A stretch of 32,500 nucleotides of DNA from Cristatella mucedo (lineage: Eukaryota > Bryozoa > Phylactolaemata > Cristatellidae). Under the pieces are notes generated by a model that saw nothing but the letters and a program-made list of their open reading frames with translations, was not told where the DNA came from and searched no databases. How positions within the stretch are numbered: the stretch's first letter is position 1; each line of letters begins with the position of its first letter. Both the position numbers and the translations under genes were made by a program. This document shows, piece after piece, positions 20,901-29,920 of the stretch. The stretch spans positions 3,017,501 to 3,050,000 of the forward strand of contig WPIO01000009.1 in assembly GCA_009760855.2 (NCBI GenBank), written 5' to 3'.

Positions 20901-23900
20901 TCTTCAGCCAAGTCAATGGCGCTCTCAACAATTCCAAATGTCGGAGGAGGGGCGATAGTGATAAACACTGTCTAATATAATTTATTTTTAGGAGGAATGC
21001 TGAATTGCCAGCTTGTTAGGTCCACGAGAAAAAGCTCACAGTTTTCCCCAGTACTAATTAAATTAGATTATTGTTCCTTATCGGATTTCCAAAAATTCTA
21101 ACCAACCAAACAGTAAGCCCTCGAACTGTTCACCGCACATGTCCCTTTAAATGTGTGAAATTTAGTCAGAAGCCAGTATTAAGAAAAAAAAGAGACAGCT
21201 TACTGTTGAACCGTATAACTTCCACTGGAACCTTCAAAACCCCACCGCAGTTTGGCTACGGCACAATCGGCAGAACATTTCATCAGGACGAGCAATCTGT
21301 GCCTTTACTGGGGTTTGGTAAGGATACTAAACTGTTTGACCTTTCTTCCTCGTCCTGAAGAAGACTATTTCAGGCAACCGATGCCTTCGTTCTCCAAGTC
21401 TTTGCTTTACGACCTTATTTCTACAAGTACTGGTCTGCTGACCTTTGAAACGCTAAAATTGCATGCCATCCAGATTATGACAGCCTAATAGATGGTTAGT
21501 GGTTTCTGTACTGCAACCCTCAGGAACCAGAAAATGTGTGTCGTATGTAATTGTTGGTCAGTATTGCTTTATATAATTGGTCAGTTGAACTTTTTAACAT
21601 GATAATGGTAGTAGATCTTCTGAATAGCACTTTAAGAGGAGTAAATCTCTATCCAAGCACTTTACAATTTGCTGCCTGTGAATCGATAACTACAGGTTTG
21701 TGATTCCAACGAGTCAATTTTACCGTAGGGGGTTAAGCCAGGGGTTTTAAGCTATGGCTAGTGCTGCACATAAATGACTTTATGTCTGTGGAATAGTCTG
21801 CTCAATGCTATGTATATTGACTTTTTATCATAATAATAATAATAATACATGCCTGCACTCCTCTGAGTTAACTAAATCTCCTGCTAGGCACTTTAAATAT
21901 GCTATACAGGAACCCTGTCAATATGGTTAGTGGTGACATGCACAGTGTAAGCACAAGCATAGGAAAGACAATTCAAAAGGACCTAGCAAATGCTAGGAAA
22001 AACAGGTGCATTTCTAGATTCTTTTCAAATGTCAAGTCAGGCGAAGTCGTAACGCCAGTCGAAAGTGAGTTCCAGGCTTTGGGAGCATACGAAATAAAGG
22101 CACGTCCTCAGAGGGATTTCAGATTCGTACGAAGTGTAGGTAAGCGATTCAATTCAGAAATGCGGGTGGTACGATGCCTAGACTGGTTGAGGGATTAGTT
22201 CTGATAGGTAGGCTGGAGCAGCAGAATGAAGAGACTTGAAAGTGAATGAATATACCTTGAAGCCAGCGAGAGTGCTTGAGAGTGACTGCTTGAGAGTGAG
22301 CCCGTGAAGGTAGGCGAGAAGTGATGCAATGTGGCAACTGAGACCTTCACAGCAGACTAGCCCGGCAGCTGAGATTTTTACATACCACGAGCGCCTTATT
22401 GATACCATGCTGTGCTACGGATGGAACAGGTGCTATCTATCTACGACTCGTCAGCCATGAAAAAGAGGAGCCAGCTATATCAGTATTTGTCCTGCTTCAG
22501 CAAGGGCTAGCACAATTAAGAGCATTTGAATGTGGCAAAAGGCTATAGCAGAGAAGAAGCTAGATCGCATTCCTAACACTATGCACGATTTTATTCCTTT
22601 GTGTGGACTGGCCGCCAATATCAACTACGTTCATTACTTCCGATATACCTGACGCAATTAAGCTGTTGGCCACAGATCGCCTGCCTCCGCAAAGAGTGTC
22701 CCATTTGAGCAATGTCAGGAAAAACCTTTGGCTTAACAATAACGCAGTCCACCAAACAGCTGGAGGTTCTTAAAACTTGGACCGTATCACTGCAGCATGA
22801 AGGCAAATGCACAGCTATGCCAATGGCGAAGTCACAAGACTAATTTACAGCAGATTAATGAGGCATCTCCAAATGCATTCCAGCTAGTCACATTTAGGAA
22901 CTAAAAGCAGCAGCATGCAGTTGTACGACTTCTACCGATTGACTAGCATACCTGTGTCGTAGCTCGGCACTGCTTTGGTAATGGCACTGCTAATGACCAT
23001 TTGCATTAAGGTGAGCCCACCTGACAGTGGAATTACGACCATGCAAAGCAGAAACACGTCCGTGGCATAGGCCTAAAACAAAGACACAAGTTTCACAGCA
23101 GCCGCTGCTTATGCCAATAGCACAAAAATAACTCCATCTACAAAAATCACGGTTATCAGTGCAAAAGCATACCAAAGCCATTCGGCCAACAATCACCTGT
23201 AGTTAGTGAAAACAGAATGAAGAGAAATAATAAGAAAGTATAGTATTACTTTATTTAACAGCCAGCCTCATTTGTATAGCAGTAAAAGAGCTTTAAGCCT
23301 ATCACCACTGGTTGCAGTTGGCAATGAAGGATCGCCCACTGCAGGATTCGAAACCACGACCTCGGTCGTGAAGGGCAATCACCTTGGCTCATCGTACAGC
23401 GAGGCTAATTGTTTGGCTTACGACGTTACGAATGATAGAGATTGAGTTCTCTGAGGGCGCTTTATCAAGTGCATTATTATTATTATAGCAGCACAGCAGT
23501 GTCGACGGTTTTACCAGTTTACTTACTATGCACACTGCCAACAAAGTGGAGGCATGTACTGCTATGTAACAGATTTTTTTGTCCTTGGGCACTAAGTGAG
23601 TTCACCTAATCCCTTAAGCCTAAAATAAATAAAAAAAATTTGCTAGCATTTAGCATGTGCAAAGCACTAAGAAAGAGATTCTTTGACAGTGCTACACAAA
23701 TGAATTATTATTATTATAATTAATACCTCCAAGATGTCTTTCCACAGCTGTCGAAGGTTTCAGGTTAAAGACGGCATCTTCATTGGACCACATATGAAGA
23801 AGATTATTGAGTGACACGAATTCACCAAGAAATTGAATACGATGGAGAAAGCAACTTGTGACATCTTTGTTGCAGTGGTTCATGGCTTTCTGGGCAATCA

Positions 23901-26900
23901 AAATGCTGAAAACTGTGAGCGGCTGCTTCAGGCTCTCCTAAAGAACTATGCCGCAATGGGATGCCGCAATGGGATGCCGCAATGACCCTCAAAGTACATG
24001 TCCTTGGTGCTGATCTAGATAAATTAATGTAGAAGTACGAGCTTACACAATGGAGCAAGCCGAGAGCTTTCGCCAGGATATGCTAGACTTTGAACGTTGC
24101 TACCAAGGACAGTGTTACAGAAGCATGATAAAGGACTACGTTAGGGGCTTCTTCGAGAAAGCGAAGTGATATGTAATAAAGATGCAAATCCAGAGCATCT
24201 AATCACTTTTATACCCTTTTCAGTGATCCCTTTTATGACTTTAGAGTTAATAGATACGAATTTTGATTTATTTGCTGTTCTTTCTTACTAAATTTGAACC
24301 ACGAGATGCAATTTGTCAGTTTTGCACTGCAAAGGGATAGTTTCAAGTTAATCTTTGTCCTGTTCCCAAATGCAAAGTTAGTAGGGAGGGAGTAATGACC
24401 ATTGTCAATGCATACGAGGCATAAGCTATTAGGGAATAACACTTTCTATCCAGGTACAACAATTATTTACATAGTAAAAATTAGCAAGCTGAAAATGATA
24501 CAGGGTTAATCTACTACAACATGATAAGTAAAGTAAAACGGCTGCAAATCGATTTGGTAAGGACTATGTGGTTCAAATTCACGATGCTATTGGTTCACTG
24601 CATACGCAGCTAAATGCAATAAACAACAAAAAGGCAGTTTTAGTACCTAAAACAGGAGGGGTGCTCCTTCCCCCTGAGGATATTTATATTAATGTATATA
24701 TGCACGTTAAATATGTTTAATAAATCTTAACATATATATTGTATATTTGTGTGTTAGTGTGTTTGTATATATATATACATATATACTTATATATACATAA
24801 ATATATATATATATATTTACATATACATATATATCCTAGCTGATTAAACGGCCTCTTTTTGTATAGCGACAGAAGAGCCTTTACGGCTCACCACTGCTTG
24901 TAGTGGCGATAAAGGATCGCCAACCGCAGGAATCGAACCCACGACCTCGGTCGCAAAAGCAACCACCTTACCTATTGTGTTGTATATATATATATAAATA
25001 AAAAAATATATATATATATATATTGTATGTACAGCGCCCTAAGAGAAATAAATCTACAAATTTGCCCCCCCACCCTGCTCAAGCCCACGACCCTATTCGT
25101 GAAAGGCCAGCACTCTACCCATGAGCCAAACCAGGATTATGGCATAACTAGCATGAAGGTAAGCATTCTTAAAATGAAATAGTGTGTATCGTAACGGCAT
25201 AACACTAACCTGAACAACAGGCATGCTAATCACAGTTTTGAGCATCAGCTGATAATCAGAACGGACTCAAAAAGTTGAAAGAGCTGCAAGCCTGCTACAT
25301 AACTCGAAGAGGGAATCTAAAGACTGGAAGCAGGGCATGCACCTCGATCAACTGCTATCTAAGGGCTGATCCTCTTATCAAGTGGAATACCTGCACAACG
25401 TTCCCAAGAACAAGTAAATGCTGAGGTTATTTTCCAAAACACGAAACTGGTCATCAGAAATTAGCCAGGCGAAACACGCAGCTACTGTAATGCTGGGCAC
25501 AGAAGGCTAAACGTCCTTGTCTGTAGCAAGTTTGTTCGTGTGCTTCATCGGCCCTCGGTGAAGAGAAATGCTGTAAGGCCTCAGACAGCCTATCAAGCAC
25601 AGATGTATAGCCAGACAGGCCCAGTCAGTGCAACTGAAGAAAACGCGCACCGATTCGAGTGAAGGCAATAAGTTCATGGCTCAAATTAGTTCTCTAATCA
25701 TTGAGTGCACTGCCAAGCAAGAGCGAGCAAGAGCAGCCTCGCGAGGGTATCATTAGGCACACCATGCAAATCTTATGACACTTCAAATGTCCCTGTGGCC
25801 AGATGGACAACGTCCAGTATGGTGGCAGCTGCACACTGAGAACAGCCTCCACACCTACCAGTCCGAGGTAGGCTCCCACGAGGACAATTGCGCTGACCTT
25901 GAGGAGAGGGCCATCATTGTACCACTTGGTGAGCACACCCACACCAATGCCCTGCATGATCTAGAAAAAAGCATGTCAATCGATAAGCCAGCAACCACAC
26001 TATACAGATGGCCTTAGCAGCAACAACACGAAGCCCTAATAGTAAGGAAGCTGTTCACAGATATTCCACTATATGAGAGCATTATTTGCCAATTTCTTGG
26101 TATGTCGCCTTAGCTCTTCATACTTCCATGAGTGTCGTACTGTGATTTTCACTCACAGTTGTTTTCCAAACACATACTCTGACATGCTTTCCGAAAGAGA
26201 ACCTGCCCAATTTCAGGTGTGAAGTCACCGTTAGCATGCCAGAGACCTCTAGTAGACCTTGGACAGACTTCGGTGTATCAGGACAGGTCGTCCTGCATCT
26301 TGTTAGCTAATTTGACAGACTCATTTGTATAGCAGCAGAAGAGCACCAATGGCTATCACCTCTGCTTGCTGTGGGCAATAAAGGGTCGCCCACTGGTAGG
26401 GTATCAAACCTACGGCCTGGCTCGTGGAAAGCAGCACTTACCACCTGGCTAGACCCAGATGCTATGTTGTTCGGTGCCATCAAATATGCGGTACTTACTG
26501 TTCGACACCCATGGTACTCGGTGCTTGCTCCACTACTTCGAGTGGGATAGTTCTCAGGCAATAGTCACATCTCTAAACAAAAACCAGTAGCCATTGGCAG
26601 CAGCAGCGGCCATTACCTGCACGGCCGGTATATCAAATTTTTGCAATGCCACTAAGCTACATAGACTATGGCAGTGTGATGCTGGCAGCGTTCTATAGGG
26701 TTCTCAGAGTCTAATCGGCTTCGGGTGCCCATAAGCTAGCCAACAGACACCAGCCACTGGGTCTTAGCACAGCAGAAAGGTGCTCGCTTGTCGCGACCAG
26801 GTCGCAATATCGCCATGCACTAGTCTCTTGTCGCGATGGCTGCTAGTGTGAGCCTACCAGCAGGCAAGCAGGCCACTCTTTATTGTCCCTGCACATGAGT

Positions 26901-29900
26901 GAAAGTCCCTGAGGCCCAGCTACTGCTCTAGAAATGAGGCTCCTCAGTCAGCTAATCTTTGCTTTGTTACCTGAGTCCTAGCCCAGCTTTAAGGTGCTGG
27001 CATCTCTCAACCATCACTCAAGCTGGCTGCCCTTGCACTTTAGCAGTTGTCCCAACTCTGCTCAGTAAAATGAATGAAATAAATACATAACAGGGTTGAC
27101 ACTTGAAATTCTCTATGCTTAACATCAGCAATGCTAGATAACAAGGTCTCACATAGTACTAGCAAGTGCACAATAATAATACACTTGATGAAGCGCCCTC
27201 AGAGAACTCAGTATCTTTCTAGGCGCTATACATTTGCTGCAAAGGAAGCATGATTGAATGGTTAGTAATAGCATGCTTAATAAACAAGAATAACATGGTT
27301 AGGGGTGACATGCACAGGGTCAGCATGCACGGCAGCATGCACAGCGTCAGCAAGCATAGGCACATAAACTTCGAATCAAAGGGACTTAATGCTATGGTAA
27401 ATAGGTGCGTTTCTAATTTCTTTTTAAATGTGGTCAAGTCAGGGGATGTCGGGACTGAGTTCCAGGCTTTGAGAGCATATGAACTAAATTCACAGTCTCC
27501 AAAGTATTTGAGGTTACTATTCCCGCAATCTCGTACTGCATAAGCTTCATCCACTGTTTACAACAATCCAGCAATCGCCATGGTGCCATCAATCAGTGGC
27601 AAGCATATTTATCACAGTGGCAAACACGCTGGTGAAGAAGTTCCATACGATAGCCGGTTTCTCTGGGAGGACAAGCTCTATGGGATGGCAATCAACCAAA
27701 GCAATTCAATGAGATCACATTTCACCGACATAAAAAGTTATAAAACAGGATGGCAGTGCTTGAATTTGCAGCAAGTTTCACCGAAATAGGGCCCGGCATA
27801 AGGAATAAGCCAAAAACAGCATGCAGCAGTGCTTGACAAGAGGGACACGTTCAAAGGGCAAATTTCCACAGCAGCTGACTCTTACTAGGGTGAGCACCCC
27901 GATGTACGACATCAGCATTCCATTCTTATCCGGGCTCAGTTTGAATGTGTCCATAGCCACGATAGAGAACATGCTTTGGAATATTCCCAGTGGCAGACCT
28001 GCAAAGGATCGGGGGGGGGGTGAAAATAATGACCCGACTCCAATGCAAAAGTGGAGGAGAGTAAGCATTTACACGAGTTACCGTGCAGGCCGACCGCGAC
28101 AAGCAGATACTCACAGATTGCTTAACTATGTCACTAGCGCAACACAGTGCCTACACGAATTAAATTACAGCCGGTTGATCAATGACCAGCGAATAGTGGA
28201 ACCGGGTGGACACACTGCAAAACTTGGCTTCTTAAGGCTACCAATCTGCCATGGAGTAAAAACCAAAATACAAAAGAGGAAATAATGCAATAACCAGTAA
28301 ATAAAAATAAGCCCAATAAAAAAAGATTCGAGTGATATTTCTTTCTTTCAAGGCTGAAATACTCTAGTTGGTGTTACAACGTTGGGTTCTACTAATATTT
28401 GTAAAACGAAGACTGGAACAAGAGGTACACCTCATCGACCCTTCGATTTTGCATGAGTAAAGAACAGGCTAGACACATGCCTTGCTGACATTCATTCGAG
28501 GATATTTAACACCAATAGCAATAGAGACATCTCATTGTGTACTTCGACAGACTATAACTACAGACTATAACTACAGACTATAACTACAGACTACTATACG
28601 ATTAAGATTAGTTATTCCGTGACCACATTACCCAACTACGTAAAATCTAGGTAAACCCTTTGAAACTCTAAACTGTTTCTAAAAGCTGAAAAGAATGTCT
28701 CCAGTGGATATGACCTTGTTATGGTGAGTTGTTAGCAGGTTAAAGCTTTGGCGAGAAGCGTTGGCAAAGTAAAAAATTAGGAAGAATTTCCTAAGTGTGT
28801 TTATGGCAAAGTATTCCTTAGCGGGACTGACAAGTAAACTCAGCAATGCTAGGCCTTTAAACAAACACTCTCGTGCCCTACAGCTAATACACAATTCGTT
28901 GTGACCTTTGCTGTCAGTTAGGCCTATTTATCGAAAGTTACATATTGTGATTGACTCTTTTTTAAGAGATTCGATGACAGTCTGAACCGAGCCAGAAAGG
29001 CAGAAATTTGGGTATCCATTGCTTCGTCAGCAAAGTTCGAATCTAATAAAAACAAGAGTTTCTTATAACCGAAATAATAAAATTAGATTTGATGTCGTTT
29101 GATGGAATGCTCAGTCGCAGAAGGCCAGAGTAAAATTTACAACAATATGGGTACAGCAAAGAACTTATGTGAACCGCACTCGCCACCAAAAGGCAGCCAG
29201 AAAACCTCCGAGTTGGCACGATGATGTAGGACTTGAACCACCCACTTCGATTGCCAACCCACAGTCCAACAGTGGAAGCCAGCAGCCTTAGCAAGACCTC
29301 GCGGTCCACGGTTTCAGATGAGGCAGGAAAATCCAGAAAAACACCAGAGTAGTTACTTTCCCGCAAGGTTGTTCTGACATTCCACGGCGCATTGGCAGCA
29401 GAGGTACCTCAGTAATAGAGTGCCCTGAACAATCAGAGAGGCACAATCACCAGGCAACTGCTAAATGCAAGAGCAACCAGATGAAGGATAAATTTGGATA
29501 AAATGCTTAGCAATCTAACCCAGACTGTCAGCATTTGTCACTGGATAGTTGATGTAGGGATTACAGCATGCCGTGCAGCGAGTAAGTGCCGAGTTGGTTC
29601 GGCCCATGGTTAAGTCGCTCGCCCCTGATCAATGTCTGGCCGAGGTCGCGGGCTCGAGCGCCGTGGCACGTGTAAAGCGACAGACTAGATATTAAGTTCT
29701 CTTAGGGCGCTACAAACACGAAGTTTCCTTATTTAAGAGAATGTACCAAGCGTTTCATAATAGATGTTGACACTAATATCCTTACGAGCTCGTGCACAGC
29801 TGAGCATCTCATCCCTCTCTGCAACTGTCGTCAGTCGTGCGATTGCCGGATCATTCTCTACTATATGTGCTGGATTTGTTTTGGATGCTGCCACGACCTC

Positions 29901-29920
29901 CAGATTAAACCGGAAAACAA
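14788..29920 (-). CDS. slc22a18: SLC22A18-like MFS transporter, 3' five exons (discontinuous)
   Basis: This is the C-terminal half of a 12-TM major facilitator transporter of the drug:H+ antiporter type. The reading frame runs 29920-29786, 27998-27886, 25960-25859, 23072-22952 and 14951-14788 and yields about 210 codons. All four introns are GT-AG and all joining phases agree (1, 0, 0, 1). Shared landmarks with animal SLC22A18 (compared from memory) are GIFQSMFSIVAMDTFKLSP, the glycine/leucine loop MSYIGVL, ITKAVPSYDTG and SLIRSLSPLMGGYML. The TM1-6 exons would lie to the right of 32500. SLC22A18 is a membrane organic-cation or tetracycline-like exporter whose natural substrate is uncertain. 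Related MFSD9/MFSD10 transporters are the main alternative. Introns are full of LINEs and SINEs, but no exon is broken. Exons are listed separately. Confidence 0.8.
15175..15310 (-). mobile_element. SINE-A copy 4 (diverged)
   Basis: It retains TTTCATTTGTATGACGGGCA, CAATAAAGGATTGCC, CAGACTCAAACCCACGACC (B box on -) and GTCGTGCAGTGTGAATACC. It lies in the last intron of the transporter gene, with its tRNA head on the same strand as the gene. Confidence 0.65.
15757..15838 (-). mobile_element. LINE 3' tail fragment
   Basis: AAT repeats followed by GGCGCCTTAAGAACTTAACC and CAAGGCGATTTAAA, a diverged version of the 3' end. It abuts the next LINE copy. Confidence 0.6.
15854..16440 (-). mobile_element. 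LINE 3' portion with intact C-terminal domain
   Basis: The 3' tail (15854-15940) joins a 3' UTR with repeated CAGCATGCA motifs, then coding sequence from 16404 to 16090 on -. That translation shows REHAFSSYAYKAWNSLP and LTTLKKKLKTHLF, the standard C-terminus after the RT of CR1/L2-like LINEs. Upstream RT is missing: the insertion is 5'-truncated near 16400-16440. It is the best preserved C-terminus in the window. Confidence 0.85.
16500..17045 (-). mobile_element. Second LINE C-terminal fragment
   Basis: From 17032 on -, the translation shows LRLDYCDFRYSGLPACAL, then LVCRPKNN, MHKLHRLSLKLRNELNILNF and CKSLHSFALASTYPSALL. This matches the RLDYCNxLLxGLP and LHWLPxxxRIxxKIL region C-terminal to the RT. 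The rest, 16500-16700, is similar to 2840-3045. It appears to be a distinct subfamily from the copy at 15854-16440. Confidence 0.8.
17046..17600. other. Intronic sequence, nothing recognised
   Basis: Part of the last transporter intron. The right end may contain the 5' side of the + strand LINE, but no protein similarity is visible before about 17640. Confidence 0.3.
17600..19515 (+). mobile_element. Longest LINE copy, RT to 3' tail (CR1/L2-like), dead
   Basis: In order on +: a pre-RT region with ELFSKLCIGAISQIRDSI (about 17695), IKKPNQDLENVSKFRAV (18020), a SINE insertion, PFLFKTFE (18160), DLSAAFDKIDQKIL (18346), a YAND box in place of YADD (18610-18621) followed by a stop, LHWVSIKHRINFTILSHAYR (19149), and a 3' UTR and ATT tail (19321-19515). 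Frameshifts and stops abound, and the second catalytic aspartate region has YAND, so it is inactive. The WNSLP segment is deleted. It lies in the last intron of the transporter gene, antisense to it. Confidence 0.85.
18084..18155 (-). mobile_element. SINE-A copy 5, truncated, nested in the LINE RT
   Basis: ACTAGCTGATTCAACTGCC and TTTTGCATAGCGACAGAATAGCC match the 3' half of SINE-A. It interrupts the LINE frame between FRAVSFI and PFLFKTFE. The tRNA-like head is absent, as expected of a 5'-truncated insertion. Confidence 0.75.
19516..20260. other. Intronic sequence, nothing recognised
   Basis: No coding or repeat similarity is visible. Confidence 0.3.
20262..20400 (-). mobile_element. LINE 3' end fragment
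   Basis: An AAT-rich start, then CACATTTGTATAGCATCCTC, AGAGAAC, AAATCTCTATCTAGGCACTT and GATGCTGTAAAGAAAGC, equivalent to the 3' end plus the first 3' UTR bases. Confidence 0.6.
20401..21614. other. Intronic sequence, nothing recognised
   Basis: It contains a 95-codon ORF (21071-21358, +) of biased composition without a recognisable domain and without splice signals of note. Confidence 0.3.
21615..21680 (-). mobile_element. LINE 3' end fragment without ATT tail
   Basis: TAGCACTTTAAGAGGAGTAA, ATCTCTATCCAAGCACTTTA and CAATTTGCTGC align with the family's 3' end; the simple-repeat tail is lost. Confidence 0.5.
21828..22420 (-). mobile_element. LINE 3' portion
   Basis: Tail at 21828-21900; 3' UTR with GGTTAGTGGTGACATGCACAG; coding remains at 22090-22000 (+ GAGTTCCAGGCTTTGGGAGC = WNSLP region). 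Further right, 22285-22180 on - shows LAGFKVYSFTFKSLHSAAPA and YLSELI, equivalent to RIxFKILxxxYKxLHxxAPxYLxxLI. A CTTGAGAGTGA motif is duplicated near 22275-22300. Confidence 0.8.
22421..22951. other. Intronic sequence next to the TM9-TM11 exon
   Basis: No repeat family or exon is recognised between the LINE and the exon donor. Confidence 0.3.
22952..23072 (-). CDS. slc22a18: SLC22A18-like transporter exon (TM9/TM10 to loop)
   Basis: Acceptor TTTGTTTTAG, donor G|GTATGC. It encodes AYATDVFLLCMVVIPLSGG, LTLMQMVISSA, and ITKAVPSYDT plus the first base of glycine. It has 40 codons plus one base, entering in phase 0 and leaving in phase 1, which fits both neighbours. The KAVxxxDTG ending is the most diagnostic piece for SLC22A18/tetracycline-exporter-like proteins. 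Confidence 0.88.
23252..23398 (-). mobile_element. SINE-A copy 6
   Basis: Nearly full length: GCCTCATTTGTATAGCAGTA, CTATCACCACTGGTTGCAG, GGATCGCCCACTGCAGGATT, then a B box with one extra A and GGTCGTGAAGGGCAATCACC. It lies in an intron of the transporter gene, same strand. Confidence 0.85.
23430..23488 (+). mobile_element. LINE 3' end with ATT tail
   Basis: ATGATAGAGATTGAGTTCTC and TGAGGGCGCTTTATCAAGTG followed by CATTATTATTATTATA. One of the least diverged tails in the window; only the last 60 bases are present. Confidence 0.75.
23648..23720 (+). mobile_element. Diverged LINE 3' end
   Basis: GCATGTGCAAAGCACTAAGA, AAGAGATTCTTTGACAGTGC and an ATT tail. A block of about ten bases is deleted relative to other copies. 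Confidence 0.6.
23948..23983 (+). repeat. Three-copy 13-bp tandem repeat
   Basis: The unit ATGCCGCAATGGG occurs at 23948, 23961 and (partial) 23974. Same period as the arrays at 1900 and 28548, but unrelated sequence. Confidence 0.9.
23984..24675. other. Intronic sequence, nothing recognised
   Basis: AT-rich; no coding or repeat similarity is visible. Confidence 0.3.
24676..25022. repeat. TA-rich microsatellite tract split by a SINE
   Basis: TATA/TACATA-type runs flank both sides of a SINE-A copy (24834-24977): about 24676-24833 and 24980-25022. The two flanks are similar in composition and probably formed one tract before the insertion. Confidence 0.8.
24834..24977 (-). mobile_element. SINE-A copy 7 inside a TA tract
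   Basis: Well preserved from CTAGCTGATTAAACGGCC through TGTATAGCGACAGAAGAGCC, GGATCGCCAACCGCAGG, ATCGAACCCACGACCTCGG, to CAACCACCTTACCTATTG. The A and B boxes are readable on the - strand. The TA tract on both sides hides any target-site duplication. Confidence 0.85.
25023..25135 (-). mobile_element. SINE-B copy 1 (tRNA head, LINE-like tail)
   Basis: On the - strand: a tRNA-like head with TGGCTCATGGGTAGAG (A box) and GGGTCGTGGGCTTGAGC (B box), a C-run linker, then TTTATTTCTCTTAGGGCGCT, which resembles the LINE 3' end. The same architecture occurs on + at 29594-29728. Confidence 0.65.
25136..25858. other. Intronic sequence, nothing recognised
   Basis: No repeat or coding similarity is visible until the exon donor at 25857-25858. 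Confidence 0.3.
25859..25960 (-). CDS. slc22a18: SLC22A18-like transporter exon (TM8/TM9)
   Basis: Acceptor TGCTTTTTTCTAG, donor CTG|GTAGGT. Exactly 34 codons, phase 0 at both ends. It encodes IMQGIGVGVLTKWYNDGPLL and KVSAIVLVGAYLGL. The xQGxxxGxLxxxxxxxxLL pattern matches SLC22A18. Reading on past the donor gives an 87-codon open frame, which is an artefact. Confidence 0.87.
26306..26455 (-). mobile_element. SINE-A copy 8
   Basis: CATTTGTATAGCAGCAGAAG, GGCTATCACCTCTGCTTGC, CAATAAAGGGTCGCCCACTG and a mutated B box (GTATCAAACCTACGG). The head, CACTTACCACCTGGCTAG, is diverged. Confidence 0.75.
26456..27170. other. Intronic sequence, no family assigned
   Basis: Around 26790-27090 the composition resembles the end of a transcribed repeat (AATGAATGAAATAAATACAT near 27070), but no family could be named. 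Confidence 0.3.
27172..27560 (-). mobile_element. LINE 3' portion
   Basis: Tail at 27172-27240, a 3' UTR with duplicated CAGCATGCAC motifs, and coding on - from 27500 to 27400: FGDCEFSSYALKAWNSVP, then LTTFKKKLETHLF. The protein end is almost intact; the insertion is 5'-truncated at about 27550. It is in an intron and sense with the gene. Confidence 0.85.
27886..27998 (-). CDS. slc22a18: SLC22A18-like transporter exon (TM7/TM8)
   Basis: Acceptor GATCCTTTGCAG, donor CTA|GTAAGA. It begins with two bases completing an arginine codon, then LPLGIFQSMFSIVAMDTFKL, SPDKNGMLMSYIGVLTL. The FxxMFSIxxMDxFxL segment is the best match to SLC22A18. A run of ten G (28011-28020 on +) lies 12 bases upstream of the acceptor on the - strand, as a C-run in the pyrimidine tract. 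Confidence 0.88.
28021..29149. other. Intronic sequence with a short tandem repeat
   Basis: No coding or repeat family is recognised apart from the 13-bp array at 28548-28595. Confidence 0.35.
28548..28595 (+). repeat. 13-bp tandem repeat, 3.7 copies
   Basis: CAGACTATAACTA at 28548, 28561, 28574 and a partial, altered copy at 28587. Confidence 0.92.
29150..29366 (-). mobile_element. RT fragment of a second LINE lineage
   Basis: The - strand from about 29351 encodes SGVFLDFPASSETVDREVLL, RLLASTVGL and GWFKSYI, the motif block VFLDFSxAFDTVDHxVLLxxL found before the RT catalytic box. The wording differs from the LDLSAAFDTIDHxILL of the main family, so a different lineage is likely. It is truncated and frameshifted after SYI. 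Confidence 0.75.
29594..29728 (+). mobile_element. SINE-B copy 2 (tRNA head, LINE-like tail)
   Basis: Head CGGCCCATGGTTAAGTCGCT (A box), GAGGTCGCGGGCTCGAGCGC (B box), then GTGTAAAGCGACAGACTAGA and TATTAAGTTCTCTTAGGGCG. The last part shares TGTAAAGCG, AGTTCTCT and AGGGCGCT with the LINE 3' end. The ATT tail is missing. Confidence 0.7.
29786..29920 (-). CDS. slc22a18: SLC22A18-like transporter exon (TM6-TM7 loop)
   Basis: The acceptor TCTTTCATTCTCAG and donor C|GTAAGG are both strong. Length 135; it enters and leaves in phase 1, and joins the next exon to give CARARLPLGIF. Its end, AIARLTTVAERDEMLSCARA, aligns in length with the AIASLLRLPDVPRIF-like segment of SLC22A18. The rest is a variable cytosolic loop. 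An overlapping ORF on + is a shadow. More 5' exons are needed and are not in the window. Confidence 0.7.

Noticed and set aside
21071-21358. 95-codon + ORF as a gene
   Set aside because: No domain, no good start context, no splice or poly(A) signals; it lies within an intron of the - strand gene.
23105-23190. Extra transporter exon on - encoding a hydrophobic stretch ending in a stop
   Set aside because: It has a stop just upstream in frame and no usable acceptor, and the flanking exons already join in phase. T-rich sequence gives hydrophobic translations by chance.
24834-24977. Functional tRNA gene at the SINE heads
   Set aside because: No paired acceptor stem is found; the same head recurs with an identical long body in eight places, so these are SINEs.
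29205-29300. tRNA or tRNA-SINE on the - strand (B-box-like GGTTCAAGTCC)
   Set aside because: The same bases encode the LINE RT block around WFKSYI in the expected order, which explains the sequence better.
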